This document shows, piece after piece, positions 8,262 to 17,887 of a stretch of DNA of 64,000 nucleotides. Each line of letters starts with the position of its first letter. Within the stretch, counting starts at the first letter, position 1. The notes below the pieces were generated by a model. The model had not been told where the DNA came from. It saw nothing but the letters and a program-made list of their open reading frames with translations, and searched no databases. This DNA is from Pseudomonas sp. P8_229. Its GTDB lineage: Bacteria; Pseudomonadota; Gammaproteobacteria; Pseudomonadales; Pseudomonadaceae. Position numbers and translations under genes: made by a program. The stretch is from positions 6,076,501 to 6,140,500 of the forward strand of contig NZ_CP125378.1 in assembly GCF_034008635.1 (NCBI RefSeq). The letters are read 5' to 3'.

Positions 8262-10676
8262 TCAGAAATCGACAGTTGCCGACAGTAATAAAGTGCGCGG
8301 TGAGCCTTGGGAGAACGCGCCGTAGGAGGCGACGCCCGACCAGTACTCGTGATCGAACACGTTCTGCACGGTGGCGCGAAACGTGGTCGGTCGTTCGTCG
8401 ATGCGTGTGGTGTAGCGCGCGCCGACGTCGAAGCGGGTCCAGTCATCGAGTTTCTGCGTGTTGGCCTGGTTGACGTACTGGCTGCCGGTATGGATCGCCC
8501 CTCCGGTGAGCGTCAGTCCCTCGACCCACGAGGTGTCCCATTCGGCCCACAGATTGGCTTGCACCTCGGGTACGCCCACGGGTTTATTGCCACGGTTGCC
8601 GGCCACCGAGGTTTTGCTCAGTTGTGCGTCAAGCAGGGTCACGCCACCGAGCAGTCGCGTGCCCGGCACGACTTCGCCGAACACATTCAGCTCAAGCCCG
8701 CGATTGCGTTGCTCGCCCTGCACCGAAAACACCCCGCAAGCCAGTTCGCCGCTGGGTTTGGTGATCTGAAACAGGGAGAGGGTGGACGTGAAGGTGCCGT
8801 AATCGGCCTTGACCCCGAGTTCGTGCTGACGGGAGATGTAGGGGGCAAAGATTTCGCCGGCGTTCGATGCCGTGGAGGGGGCAATGTCGCCCTTGCTCAG
8901 GCCTTCGATGTAGTTGTAGTAAAACGAAACGTGGTCCCATGGCTTGATCACCGCGCCATAGAGCGGCGTGGCCCGGCCGTCGTCGTAGGACGTGGTGACG
9001 ACCCCGGCGGCGTTGTAGTTGTCGGACTTGATGTGCTGCTGGCGTACGCCGACGGTCAGTTGTACCCGGTCATCGAGTACCGACAGGGTGTCGGCCAGCG
9101 CCACGCCGGTCAGTTCGCTGTCGGAGACTTTTGGCGTGTCCGGCTTGGGGATGTACGGTTTTGGGCGATCCACCGGGTGATAGATATTCGACAGGATCGG
9201 CGCACCGGAAATGATCCCGCGCGACAGCACATCGCGATAACGGCTGACCTGCAGGGATGTGCGGTGACTGATCGGCCCGGTGTCGAATCGCAGGCGCGCA
9301 CCGGCGTCAACGGTGTAGCGCTCGACTTCGAACTTGTAATAGCCGGGAATCGACGAGGTATCGCCCGCCGCGTTGATGATGGTCGGGGTCTGGTCGGACA
9401 TCCGCGCGACATCCGACTTGCCGCCGCCGGCATGGGCGAACACCGTGAGGGCGTCGCTGAGGTCGTATTCGCCACTGAGCAGCGCGGATTTGTCACGGGT
9501 TCGCGACCAGCCCCAGTCCTGGCTGACATTGATGCGGCCATTGGCTGCCGACGGAATGTCCACGCCCGGGGCGATCAGGAAGGGCCGTGATGCGGCGTCG
9601 AAGCGTTCTTCCTGATTGAGCCAGTCGAAGCTGGTGCGCAGGCGTTCGCCTTGATAGTCAAGGGACAGGGCGCCGATATCGACATGGCGCGATTGATCGT
9701 CGATGGCGGCATCGCCCAGTTGCGTGCTGCCATTGAGGCGCACGCCGAATCGACGCTCCTCGCCAAAACGCCGGCTGACGTCGAGGTGGCCGCCCAGCTG
9801 TGAGTTCATCGCGTAGCTGGTGGTGACACGGGTCAGGTCCTCATCAAGGGAACGCTTGGGTACCACGTTGATCACACCGCCGACCGCGTTGTTCGGCGAC
9901 ATGCCGTAGAGCAGGGCGCCGGGGCCCTTGACCAGCTCGATACGCTCGGCGTATTCGGTGAACACCCGGTAGTTGGGCGCCACGCCGTACACGCCGTCGA
10001 ATGCCAGTTCACCGAGGTTGCCTTCACCGACGGGAAAACCACGGATGAAAAACGAGTCGACGATGCCCCCGGTCTGGCCCGTGGAGCGCACCGAAGAATC
10101 GCGCTCCAGAACATCACCCACGGTGACCGCCTGTTGGTCCTTGATCAGTGTCGAGGTGTAGGTGCTGATGCTGAAAGGCGCGTCCATCACATCGGTATTG
10201 CCGAGGATCCCCAGGCGCCCGCCATTGGCCACCTGGCCGCCGGCGTACACCGGTGGCAAGGCATCGGCGGTTTTTTCGCTGCCGATCACGGCGGTTTCGT
10301 CCAGGGTCAGTCGGCGCTGTACCAGGGTGTAGCTGCCGTCGCTGCGCAACACCATGTCCAGACCACTGCCCTCGAGCAAGCGATTGACCGCGTCCCGGGT
10401 CGAGAACTGGCCGATCAGCGCAGGGCTGTTCAGGCCCTCGGTCAACGTTGGCTGAAACGACAGGGCAATACCGGCATCCACGGCAAAGTTCGACAGGGTC
10501 GCGCCCAGCGGCCCTGCGGGAATGTTGTAGGCACGCACCGCAACAGTGTCCAGTTGCACCGGCATGCCTGCCACAACCAGCGGGCTGACGGCCGCGATCA
10601 GGGCAAGGCTGAGCAACGCACTGCGAATAACTGGTTTGAACTGACGATCCGGACGCAGAGGGCGTGCAGCGAGCAT
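8262..10676 (-). CDS. TonB-dependent siderophore receptor with STN signalling domain
   Basis: An 804-residue outer-membrane receptor. A signal peptide near residues 18-36 is followed by an STN domain (about 50-120, YNIPAGPLGATLSNFAVDAG to DGSYTLVQ), the plug (about 150-280) and a 22-strand-type barrel ending in the aromatic SATVDF. The STN domain means it reports ligand binding to the FecR anti-sigma factor encoded just upstream. The plug and barrel are very similar to the second receptor at 22385-24625, which lacks STN. A bipartite element shared by both promoters lies 48 bases upstream. The ribosome binding site at 10676 is weak, but the signal peptide fits this start. Confidence 0.92.
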   Translation of the reverse strand: MLAARPLRPDRQFKPVIRSALLSLALIAAVSPLVVAGMPVQLDTVAVRAYNIPAGPLGATLSNFAVDAGIALSFQPTLTEGLNSPALIGQFSTRDAVNRLLEGSGLDMVLRSDGSYTLVQRRLTLDETAVIGSEKTADALPPVYAGGQVANGGRLGILGNTDVMDAPFSISTYTSTLIKDQQAVTVGDVLERDSSVRSTGQTGGIVDSFFIRGFPVGEGNLGELAFDGVYGVAPNYRVFTEYAERIELVKGPGALLYGMSPNNAVGGVINVVPKRSLDEDLTRVTTSYAMNSQLGGHLDVSRRFGEERRFGVRLNGSTQLGDAAIDDQSRHVDIGALSLDYQGERLRTSFDWLNQEERFDAASRPFLIAPGVDIPSAANGRINVSQDWGWSRTRDKSALLSGEYDLSDALTVFAHAGGGKSDVARMSDQTPTIINAAGDTSSIPGYYKFEVERYTVDAGARLRFDTGPISHRTSLQVSRYRDVLSRGIISGAPILSNIYHPVDRPKPYIPKPDTPKVSDSELTGVALADTLSVLDDRVQLTVGVRQQHIKSDNYNAAGVVTTSYDDGRATPLYGAVIKPWDHVSFYYNYIEGLSKGDIAPSTASNAGEIFAPYISRQHELGVKADYGTFTSTLSLFQITKPSGELACGVFSVQGEQRNRGLELNVFGEVVPGTRLLGGVTLLDAQLSKTSVAGNRGNKPVGVPEVQANLWAEWDTSWVEGLTLTGGAIHTGSQYVNQANTQKLDDWTRFDVGARYTTRIDERPTTFRATVQNVFDHEYWSGVASYGAFSQGSPRTLLLSATVDF

Positions 10677-10723
10677 GAATGGATGGACCTATAAACAGGA
10701 CGGTAGAGTGCTTCTCCCTACAA

Positions 10724-10751
10724 GCCAGTCGAGATCAGAAAAAGTATCACC
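10724..10751 (-). promoter_or_regulatory. Candidate FecI-type ECF promoter, receptor 1
   Basis: Read on the minus strand, GGTGATACTTTTTC, six variable bases and CGACTGGC stand upstream of the STN receptor gene. The same 28-base layout, identical outside the six-base spacer, occurs upstream of the second receptor at 22311-22338. Conservation of both blocks with fixed spacing fits the -35 and -10 parts of a promoter read by the adjacent ECF sigma factor. Confidence 0.7.
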
Positions 10752-10774
10752 GGATCGGTAAATGTTTTTTTGAT

Positions 10775-11752
10775 TCAGGCGGGGGAAAGCATGACCCAGA
10801 AGCCATTCAAATGGCCGCTGACAAGGATCGGGTAGGTTTGCGCGAGCATGTTCAAGGTGCGCTGGGTGTCGCTGATGGGGTAGGCGCCGGACACACGCAG
10901 ATCGGCAATCGCCGGGTCGAGGCGCACAAACCCACGGCGATAGCGCGTCAACTCGCCGACGAAGTCCGCCAAGCGCATTTTGTCGGCCATCAGCATGCCC
11001 TGCGCCCAGGCGCCGACGTAGCGCTCGGCGACGCTGACCTGGCCGAAGGTATGCGCCGAAAAATCGGTACGTTGCCCGGCATTGACAATCAGTGGCGTCC
11101 CTTGGCGATTTTCCGCCAGCTCGACTTTTACCGCGCCTTCGAGTACCGCAAGGTGAGTGCGCGGTTCCAGCTCTCGAACGGTGAAGCGCGTGCCCAGCGC
11201 CTGCATGCGGCCCTGGCGGGTGCTGACCAGGAATGGACGGGGCTTCGGCGATTTGTCCGTTGCGGTTTGCACCAGTATTTCGCCTTCGCGCAGATGAATG
11301 AGCCGTTGATTGGCATCGAACAGGACGTCGATGGCGGTGGCGGTATTCAAAGTGATTTTCGAACCGTCGGCCAGGGTCAGCGCGCGTTGCTGGCCAACAG
11401 CGGTGCGATAGTCGGCCGACCATTGCTGAGACTCTGCCAGCTTCCAGCTGCCCCAGCCGACCGGCAGGATCGCCAGGATCATCGCCAGTTTGCCCAGTGC
11501 CGCACGGCGCTCAGGGCTGCTCGGACGATCAAGCGACGACATCGCCAACGACGGTGGCAGCCCACCGAGTTTGCTCTGCAGCAACTGCGCCCGCGCCCAG
11601 GCGCGACTGCGTTCAGGGGTGCTGGTTTTCCAGTATTCCCATTCGGCTCGCTCAGTGTCGCTGAGTTCGCCTTCACTAAAGCGGATCAGCCAGTCGGCCG
11701 CCTCCTCAAGGGCTTGTTGATCGGGATGAGGCTGACTGCGCAGGGTGAGCAT
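10775..11752 (-). CDS. fecR: FecR-type anti-sigma/sigma regulator
   Basis: A 325-residue inner-membrane protein. The N-terminal cytoplasmic DUF4880-type part (ALEEAADWLIRFSEGELSDTERAEWEYW, split here as residues 14-25 and onward) binds the sigma factor. One membrane segment lies near 88-106. The periplasmic FecR domain follows, with GQQRALTLADGSKITLNTAT and a C-terminal region that should contact the receptor's STN domain. It begins directly after the sigma-factor stop codon (TGA then ATG), so the two are co-translated. It is expected to release or activate FecI when the loaded receptor signals. Confidence 0.92.
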   Translation of the reverse strand: MLTLRSQPHPDQQALEEAADWLIRFSEGELSDTERAEWEYWKTSTPERSRAWARAQLLQSKLGGLPPSLAMSSLDRPSSPERRAALGKLAMILAILPVGWGSWKLAESQQWSADYRTAVGQQRALTLADGSKITLNTATAIDVLFDANQRLIHLREGEILVQTATDKSPKPRPFLVSTRQGRMQALGTRFTVRELEPRTHLAVLEGAVKVELAENRQGTPLIVNAGQRTDFSAHTFGQVSVAERYVGAWAQGMLMADKMRLADFVGELTRYRRGFVRLDPAIADLRVSGAYPISDTQRTLNMLAQTYPILVSGHLNGFWVMLSPA

Positions 11753-12280
11753 TCACTCCACCAGCAGCAGGCATTGCACGAAGGCTTGCTTCATGTAGCG
11801 TTTGACGGTGATCAGCGACACGCCCAACTGTTCGGCGATGTCGTCGTATTTGAGGCCGCTGATCTGCGAAAGCAGGAACGCACGTTTGACCAATGGCGGC
11901 AGCGCATCGAGCATCGCGTCGATTTCGTGCAGGGTCTCCAGCACCATGAAACGCAATTCCGGCGAAGGTACTTCCTGCGCAGGTACGTGGGCGAGAGCGT
12001 CCAGATAGGCGCGTTCCAGCGCCTTGCGCTGATACCAGTTGACCAGAATGCCCTTGGCCACACAGCTCAGATAGGCCCGCGGTTGCTCGATGACGGTGAC
12101 TTGCGAGGCGAGGATGCGTGTGAAGGTGTCCTGCGCCAGGTCCGCCGCATCCATGGCGTTACCCAGTTTTTTTCTCAGCGTCGCGTACAGCCAGCCATGA
12201 TGGCCGCTGTACAGGGCTTCGATCGCGCGCAGGTGATTGTCGTTGTTCGCGGGAAGGGTTTGGCTCATGGCTGCAGGCAT
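11753..12280 (-). CDS. fecI: FecI-type ECF sigma factor
   Basis: A 175-residue ECF sigma-70 factor. Region 2 is recognisable by DAADLAQDTFTRIL near 43-56, and region 4 by LSQISGLKYDDIAEQLGVSL with the helix-turn-helix and the terminal SLITVKRYMKQA. It should direct transcription of the adjacent receptor gene and, given the shared element, of the second receptor at 22385. A Fur-box-like palindrome 8-26 bases upstream of the start suggests iron repression. A second ATG four codons in (12268) is an alternative start. Confidence 0.93.
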   Translation of the reverse strand: MPAAMSQTLPANNDNHLRAIEALYSGHHGWLYATLRKKLGNAMDAADLAQDTFTRILASQVTVIEQPRAYLSCVAKGILVNWYQRKALERAYLDALAHVPAQEVPSPELRFMVLETLHEIDAMLDALPPLVKRAFLLSQISGLKYDDIAEQLGVSLITVKRYMKQAFVQCLLLVE

Positions 12281-12287
12281 TCATGCA

Positions 12288-12306
12288 ATTGAGAAGTATT
12301 CCCAAT
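12288..12306 (-). promoter_or_regulatory. Fur-box-like palindrome upstream of fecI
   Basis: On the minus strand ATTGGGAATACTTCTCAAT forms an inverted repeat (ATTG.GAA / TTC.CAAT) close to the Pseudomonas Fur-box pattern. It sits in the 73-base gap between the PLP-enzyme gene and fecI, the expected place for iron control of the sigma factor. Confidence 0.6.
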
Positions 12307-12353
12307 GCTAGTTTACAAACTGGCTCTGACGCAAGCGCCGATTGGTGTCCTGT

Positions 12354-13538
12354 TCAGGCGTATGGCAGTTGCCGCAGGGCTGCAATCATCGTGTCGATTT
12401 CCGCCTCGGTGTTGTACGCGTGCAGTGATGCGCGACTGACTTCAAGCAAGTCTCTGTGCTGCATGTCGAGCAGGGTCGAACCGCAGGTCGAGGTTGTGAC
12501 GTTGATGCGTTTACCTTGAGCAGCCAGCCACTGCTGAACCTGCACGGCGCTGCTATCGCGATGCGTGAAGGTGACGATGCCGGACTTGACCGCGCCGAGG
12601 TCTCGCGGGGTGATGCCCGGAACGTCGGACAGTTGCTGGCGCAGGTACTCCGCCAGGTGCTGAATTCGCAACCACATCGGTTCGATACCTTGCGCCAGCG
12701 CGTATTCCACCGCCGCACCAAGGCCCAGTTTGGCCGCGACGTTGCATTCCCAGTTTTCGAAACGCCGCGCGTCCGGGCGGATTTCGAAACTGTCAGCGGT
12801 TTGCAAAGAAGCCGCATGCAAGTCGAGGAATGCCGGCTCAAGGTTCTGACACAACCCGCGTTCGACATACAGAAATCCCATGCCACGCGGCCCGCGCAAG
12901 TATTTGCGGCTGGTGGCGGCGAGCATGTGGCAACCGATTTTCTGCACATCGATCGGCATCTGCCCGACACCCTGGCAGGCATCGAGCAGAAACAGCACGC
13001 CGGCCGCACGAGCGAGGGCGCCTATCTGTTCGATGGGTTGCACCGGCCCACCATTGGTGGCGATCACGGGCAGGGAAATCAGTGCGACCCGATCATCGGC
13101 AAGCATGTCCTTGAGCGACGATAACGAGACCTGGCCCCGTTCATCATTGGGAATGACGCGTATCTCGATGCCACGCTGCTGCTGCAATTGCAGGTATGGA
13201 ATATAGTTGCCGGCGTACTCGGTGGTCGAGGTCAGCACCACATCGCCCGGTCGCAATGGCAACGAATAGAACGCCATGTCCCAGGCGCGCGTCGCGTTTT
13301 CGATGACCGCGATTTCATCGGGTTGTGCGTTGATCAGGCGGCCAATGGTGCCATAGACATTTTCCACTTCGGCTGAGCACTGTCCGGCGGCTTCGTACCC
13401 GCCAAGATTCGCTTCAAGATGAATGTGCCGGGTCATGGCCTCGATCACCGGCGCGGGCATCAGCGCCGCACCGGCATTGTTGAAATGGATCAGATGCGCG
13501 ACAGCGGGGGTGTCGGCGCGCAGTTGTTCAATGTTCAA
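12354..13538 (-). CDS. Class V PLP-dependent aminotransferase-fold enzyme
   Basis: A 394-residue fold-type I PLP enzyme. HFNNAGAALMPAPVI near 18-32, the aspartate strand LLDACQGVGQMPIDV, and the Schiff-base lysine in ATSRKYLRGPRG near 208-219 place it with cysteine desulfurase-like, EgtE-like and isopenicillin N epimerase-like proteins. It is the last gene of the siderophore biosynthetic operon, 16 bases after the MFS gene. Its chemistry is not predictable: C-S or C-N lyase, racemase or transaminase are all possible in this superfamily. It may supply an amino-acid precursor or tailor the siderophore. Confidence 0.75.
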   Translation of the reverse strand: MNIEQLRADTPAVAHLIHFNNAGAALMPAPVIEAMTRHIHLEANLGGYEAAGQCSAEVENVYGTIGRLINAQPDEIAVIENATRAWDMAFYSLPLRPGDVVLTSTTEYAGNYIPYLQLQQQRGIEIRVIPNDERGQVSLSSLKDMLADDRVALISLPVIATNGGPVQPIEQIGALARAAGVLFLLDACQGVGQMPIDVQKIGCHMLAATSRKYLRGPRGMGFLYVERGLCQNLEPAFLDLHAASLQTADSFEIRPDARRFENWECNVAAKLGLGAAVEYALAQGIEPMWLRIQHLAEYLRQQLSDVPGITPRDLGAVKSGIVTFTHRDSSAVQVQQWLAAQGKRINVTTSTCGSTLLDMQHRDLLEVSRASLHAYNTEAEIDTMIAALRQLPYA

Positions 13539-13553
13539 AAGCAGACTCCTTGA

Positions 13554-14798
13554 TCAGTCCCCCGGCGGGGCTGCACTCGGTTGCATCACCGCGGGCCAGT
13601 AACGCAGGGCGACAATCGGGATCAGCGCCACCACGTAGGCCAGGCAAACGAACAGATAGGTGTATTGCAAGCCGTAGACCTGACTGAGCAGGCCACCGGC
13701 GGAAATCCCGGCAATCGAGGCAAACTGCGCAGTGCCCTGTGCGATTCCTAGCACATGACCCTGCTGCGAACTGTCAGCGGTTTTCGAGATCAAGGCCATC
13801 AGCACTGGCGTGGTAGCCCCCAGCAATACGCCCCAGATGAAGTAGGCGACCACAAACACCAGCGGATTGCGCGTGACGCCCGCCACAGCAGTGAGGGCGA
13901 TGCAGCCGATGACGATGTAAGTGATGCGGTGCAGGGTGTCCTGCTGGCTCCGGTGTTCGAAATAGCGCGACCAGGCCGTGGCCGACAGAATAAAACCCAG
14001 TGCCAGCAAGCCGTAGCACAGGCCGACCACCGAATTGCTGACCTCGAACACCGAGCTGACATACAGCGAGAACGAGGTCTGCGGCAGCATCCGCGCCAAC
14101 AGCAGTATGCCCATTACCCCGAGCAGCGACAGCAATGGCGAACCTTGCCAGAGATTGCCGGAACGGCGCACAGGGGCGGCGTTGTCCGCGACCGGCGCTT
14201 TTTTCACCGGCGGTACGTCCGGCAAGGTCACAGCAGCGATCACCGTGCACACGGCGCACAGTACCGAAGCAATGATGTTGATCCAGAAGAACGTCGCGTA
14301 GTCGAGAATCAACCCGCCGACCACCGCGCCGAGCAACGAGCCGACGTTGGTGGAGATTTGCAGGATGGCGAACAATCGCGCTCGCCGCGAAGGGGCCTCG
14401 ATACTGACCCCGTAAGCCTGTGCCGGGGCAATGTAGCCGGCGAAGGCGCCCTGCAGAAAACGCAGGATCAGAATGACCCAGATATCACTGAAGAGGGCCA
14501 GCCCAAGCTGGGTCAATGACAAGCCGGCGAGGGCGCGGATCATCATCAACTTGTGGCCGTAGCGATCGCCGATACGGCCCCAGAATGCACTGGTCAGAAT
14601 AATGCCCAGCATCGGTCCGACATACACGGCGATGCTGGCGAAGCTGAAAACCGACTCCGAAGTCGTCAGTCCACGCAGGTGGACAGGCCAGAACGGCCCG
14701 CTCATTTCCATCGCGCCCATGGACACTAACTGGATCGCAAATAGAAGATAAATCAGGATTCTTACTCTCGAACCCTGGATGACACCTGCATGGGACAT
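13554..14798 (-). CDS. MFS transporter, probable siderophore exporter (y4xM-like)
   Basis: A 414-residue membrane protein with about twelve hydrophobic segments and the MFS loop motif GRIGDRYGHKLMM near 73-85. It lies between the NIS synthetase gene and the class V PLP-enzyme gene in the biosynthetic operon, with 13- and 15-base gaps. The same position is held by the MFS gene y4xM next to y4xN in Sinorhizobium NGR234, as I recall that region. Export of the finished siderophore is the most likely role. Precursor transport is possible. Confidence 0.82.
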   Translation of the reverse strand: MSHAGVIQGSRVRILIYLLFAIQLVSMGAMEMSGPFWPVHLRGLTTSESVFSFASIAVYVGPMLGIILTSAFWGRIGDRYGHKLMMIRALAGLSLTQLGLALFSDIWVILILRFLQGAFAGYIAPAQAYGVSIEAPSRRARLFAILQISTNVGSLLGAVVGGLILDYATFFWINIIASVLCAVCTVIAAVTLPDVPPVKKAPVADNAAPVRRSGNLWQGSPLLSLLGVMGILLLARMLPQTSFSLYVSSVFEVSNSVVGLCYGLLALGFILSATAWSRYFEHRSQQDTLHRITYIVIGCIALTAVAGVTRNPLVFVVAYFIWGVLLGATTPVLMALISKTADSSQQGHVLGIAQGTAQFASIAGISAGGLLSQVYGLQYTYLFVCLAYVVALIPIVALRYWPAVMQPSAAPPGD

Positions 14799-14811
14799 GA
14801 GTCTGCCTCGG

Positions 14812-16662
14812 TTAAACGCTAGCGAGCGGGTTGGTCAGGGTGTGCTGCAAACGATAGTTGCTGTACTGCATCATGTGCATGCGCAACAACGACCGGGTCG
14901 GCCATGGATCTTCGACGAACGCCTTGTGCTCGACTTCCCACAGAGCCGGCGCGACACGATCGCGCACAGCCTCGAAGGCCAGGTCGGTTTCCTCGCGCAA
15001 TACCTGCCACAACCGCGTGTTGTTCAAGCCGTATTCCTTGGTCAGCCACAGGGCCATTTCGTGCAGGTGCGTGAGGAACGCCGCATCCAGGACGAACATG
15101 CGCACCGGCTCGATATCGCCCGAGAATACGGTCGGCAGAATGCCCGGCTGCACATGCGGTTGCAGGCTGTAGCCGCGCTCTTCAAGCAGCGGCGCGTAAG
15201 TGCGGCCATCGCCGAAATCGCGGATCAGCAGACTACGTGCTTTGCCGTCGAGGGAAAACAGCACCATGGTGTTCTGCTGATGGGCTTCGAGGGCCACGCC
15301 GTACATCAGATAGATCGCCACCACCGGGTGAGTGACCACTTTCGCGTACTCACGGAACCAGCGCTCGACTTGTGCAGCGTCGGCGCGCACGCCATCACGC
15401 TCGATCAGATCGGTGAACAGCGGACGACCACTGCCCGGTAAACGGGTGAACAGCGACGCCACGGTAATCGGCAGGCAATCGTCGTTGCGTTGGAACGCAG
15501 GGGCACTGGCGCGATACACCACGGACAAGTGCCGGCCCGGATGATCGTCCTGAGTGACTGCGTTTTTGTAACGCACGCCGATTTCTTCCGGGAAGATTTC
15601 CAGGCGCTGATCAAAGCCGTTTTCAACCTCAAGAATCTTGCTGATCACAGTGCTGATGCGCGGGCCCATGTGAATCGATTTGGCTTGCAGGCTGCGCAGT
15701 TCGCTGGTCATCCACACGGCAATCGGCAGCTTGATCAGCGGCGCGCATTCATCCAGCAGCGGCATCATCGTGCGGTATGACATGGTCGGCAGGGCAGGAA
15801 GGACCGGGCCGTCGGTAATCAAAATGCCGTCGGCGATTTCTTGCGCGAAGTTTTTCAGCACGTAGGCCTGCAAATGCCAACCGTGGATTGGCAATGGCAA
15901 CCACTGGTTTTCGTCCAGCCCCTTGTTGTTCAGCGAGGATTTCCATTGTTCCCATTGCGCCGGGAAGTTTGCGGCGAACCAGGCGCGGTAATCGATCACG
16001 TGCGGCATGCTTTCGCTTTTCGCGTTGTCGGCGCGCAGTGCGGCGATGCGCAGCGGCACCTGCGCATTGAACTCGGGTGACAGTTGCTCGACTTCCTCAT
16101 CGCTCAGGCCCGGGCGCGCTTTCCATGTCGGGTAGTACGGATGGCCTTCCAGCGAACCCCACTGATCCAGAAGAATGGCAGCGTCCTTGGTTCTGGCGTG
16201 CTGGCGCAGGTAGTCGGTGAAGCTGTTGAGCCCGGCATCCGTGGTGGCCTGCTGCAGTCGTGCATTCCATTGCTGGCGATGTTGACGGGCGTGAGCGTCG
16301 TTGGTCAGGCTGTTTTCCATGTCGGCCTTGAGCCCGGCCACGCCTTCGTCAGTCGGTTCGAAGTCGAAGCTGTCGCGCAGCACATCGAGCATGTCCTGAT
16401 GGCTGGTGATGACCTGGCGAACGCCTTCGTCCGTCACCAGCACCACGTCACCGTCGTTGACCACCGTGTCGGCCGGGCCTTTGGCGATATCGGAAAAGGC
16501 CAGGTGAGCGCGGCCACCCTTGAGCGGGTAAGTGGCCTGGTTGCCCTCGACGCAAAAGCTCAGGGCCGAACGGTCGAGGATGTTTTCCGCAAAAAGGCAG
16601 CGAATCAGGCGGCGCATGGCGTTTTTGCGGGAGTAGGCGATCAGTGTCTTGAAGTCATCCAT
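14812..16662 (-). CDS. IucA/IucC-family NIS siderophore synthetase (y4xN-like)
   Basis: A 616-residue ATP-dependent synthetase that condenses a carboxylate such as malate or citrate with an amine. Family landmarks are EGHPYYPTWKARPGLS near 180-195, where the second histidine of the usual GHPxHPxxK is tyrosine, GISTV-type strands around MGPRISTVISKI, EAHQQNTMV near 452-460 and the FerriC-like C-terminus. It is the only NIS synthetase here, whereas staphyloferrin B and achromobactin each need three. That points to a product with one such amide bond, or to another synthetase elsewhere. It lies 36 bases downstream of the opine dehydrogenase gene. Confidence 0.9.
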   Translation of the reverse strand: MDDFKTLIAYSRKNAMRRLIRCLFAENILDRSALSFCVEGNQATYPLKGGRAHLAFSDIAKGPADTVVNDGDVVLVTDEGVRQVITSHQDMLDVLRDSFDFEPTDEGVAGLKADMENSLTNDAHARQHRQQWNARLQQATTDAGLNSFTDYLRQHARTKDAAILLDQWGSLEGHPYYPTWKARPGLSDEEVEQLSPEFNAQVPLRIAALRADNAKSESMPHVIDYRAWFAANFPAQWEQWKSSLNNKGLDENQWLPLPIHGWHLQAYVLKNFAQEIADGILITDGPVLPALPTMSYRTMMPLLDECAPLIKLPIAVWMTSELRSLQAKSIHMGPRISTVISKILEVENGFDQRLEIFPEEIGVRYKNAVTQDDHPGRHLSVVYRASAPAFQRNDDCLPITVASLFTRLPGSGRPLFTDLIERDGVRADAAQVERWFREYAKVVTHPVVAIYLMYGVALEAHQQNTMVLFSLDGKARSLLIRDFGDGRTYAPLLEERGYSLQPHVQPGILPTVFSGDIEPVRMFVLDAAFLTHLHEMALWLTKEYGLNNTRLWQVLREETDLAFEAVRDRVAPALWEVEHKAFVEDPWPTRSLLRMHMMQYSNYRLQHTLTNPLASV

Positions 16663-16698
16663 ATCAGCGGTCTGCTCGTCGAAAGTTGAGTAAAGAGA

Positions 16699-17859
16699 TC
16701 ACGCGGCGGCGCTTGTCGTGCGAGGCCAGTGGCTTGGGAAATAGTCGAGTGCCGAGTCGCGCAGGCCTTGCATGTAGTCAACGCTCCAGTGCAAGACCTC
16801 TTCGATGTAGGGCACCTTGAGGTCGAATCGCTTGGCCATTTCCACCAACAGCACCAGGCCGTAGGCGACGTCTTCGTTGAAGGCCCGGCTCTCGCGTTCG
16901 ATCACGTAACCGGCGCGGTTGTCGGCGGCGGGCACCATCGGCGCGAGAATGTCGTTGTAGGCCTGATTGGTGCGCAGAATCGACAACATGCTGCTCTGGT
17001 CACGGATCTGTTCGCCATAGGCCTCGACGATTTCCTGTTTCAGTGACTTGACCGAGGACAGGTCGACGCCCATGCGCTGGCTGATGACCGCGCACAAATC
17101 CTGGCTTTCCTGGTCCATGCGCTCGAGGAAGTAGGCGCCGAGTTCCGGGCATTCGGTCCACCAGCACATGCGCTGCGGAAAAATCTTGCGATGCCACTGG
17201 CCGTAGGGGCCGATCAATCCATAAATCACCGAGCTGTGCATGATCGGGTTGCCCGGCGTCAGGGTGATCTCCAGGTAATTTTCCAGCATCGTCACGCAGG
17301 GGCCGTACAGTCTGGTGAGTATTTTCTCCAGTTGTCGGCGGGCGGTTTGCGGCTCTCTGGCGTGGGTCGCCACATACAACTGGCTTTTGCCGCCACCCAT
17401 TTTGATCGAGCGGCCCGGCGTCAGCTCGAACGCGGTATGCGGGACGTCCTTCATGCCCCAGATCACCAGGTTCGGGCGGTCGGGCAGGGTGGCTTCGGCC
17501 AGCCAGTCGAAACCGCAGAAACCGGGAATCGCGCCGATGTACACCGGCTTGCTCGCGTTCAGATGCGGGGCGATGTCCTTGAGGATTTGCGCGCGGGCAT
17601 GGGCCGGCACGGTGATGATGACGATGTCGGCATCCTCGACGGCAGCTCTGGCATCGGTGGTCACCCGATCCAGTCGGGCACTCAGGGTCGAACCGTCAGG
17701 CAGCAGCGCCTGCATTGGCGTCTGACGGGCGTGTTGTTCGATGATCTCCAGGTTGCTGGTAAGCATCGAAACCTGAACATCGGGCAGCTGTTTGAACAGG
17801 ATGGCGTTGAGGTGACCGGTCCTGCCACCACCGCAAATGGCGACTTTCAACAGATTCAT
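16699..17859 (-). CDS. Octopine/opine dehydrogenase-family protein (y4xO position)
   Basis: A 386-residue dehydrogenase. The N-terminus has the dinucleotide fold VAICGGGRTGHLNAILF at about 6-22, and the C-terminal helical domain is of the NAD/NADP octopine-dehydrogenase type. Members join an amino group and an alpha-keto acid reductively, or run the reverse oxidative cleavage. In this operon it could add pyruvate to an amine to give an opine-type carboxylate, or it could replace SbnB and cleave the SbnA product to diaminopropionate and 2-oxoglutarate. It lies between the SbnA-like and IucA/IucC-like genes. No nicotianamine-synthase-like gene is present, so this is not a staphylopine/pseudopaline locus. 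Confidence 0.82.
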   Translation of the reverse strand: MNLLKVAICGGGRTGHLNAILFKQLPDVQVSMLTSNLEIIEQHARQTPMQALLPDGSTLSARLDRVTTDARAAVEDADIVIITVPAHARAQILKDIAPHLNASKPVYIGAIPGFCGFDWLAEATLPDRPNLVIWGMKDVPHTAFELTPGRSIKMGGGKSQLYVATHAREPQTARRQLEKILTRLYGPCVTMLENYLEITLTPGNPIMHSSVIYGLIGPYGQWHRKIFPQRMCWWTECPELGAYFLERMDQESQDLCAVISQRMGVDLSSVKSLKQEIVEAYGEQIRDQSSMLSILRTNQAYNDILAPMVPAADNRAGYVIERESRAFNEDVAYGLVLLVEMAKRFDLKVPYIEEVLHWSVDYMQGLRDSALDYFPSHWPRTTSAAA

Positions 17860-17887
17860 CGAGAGGCGTTCCTGTGTGAAGGATGGG

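Noticed and set aside
10679..12292. Plus-strand open frame of 537 codons
   Set aside because: Antisense to fecR and fecI, both of which are recognised with confidence.
16699..17859. Staphylopine/pseudopaline-type opine metallophore locus
   Set aside because: No nicotianamine-synthase-like gene is present, and the neighbours are NIS-siderophore genes.
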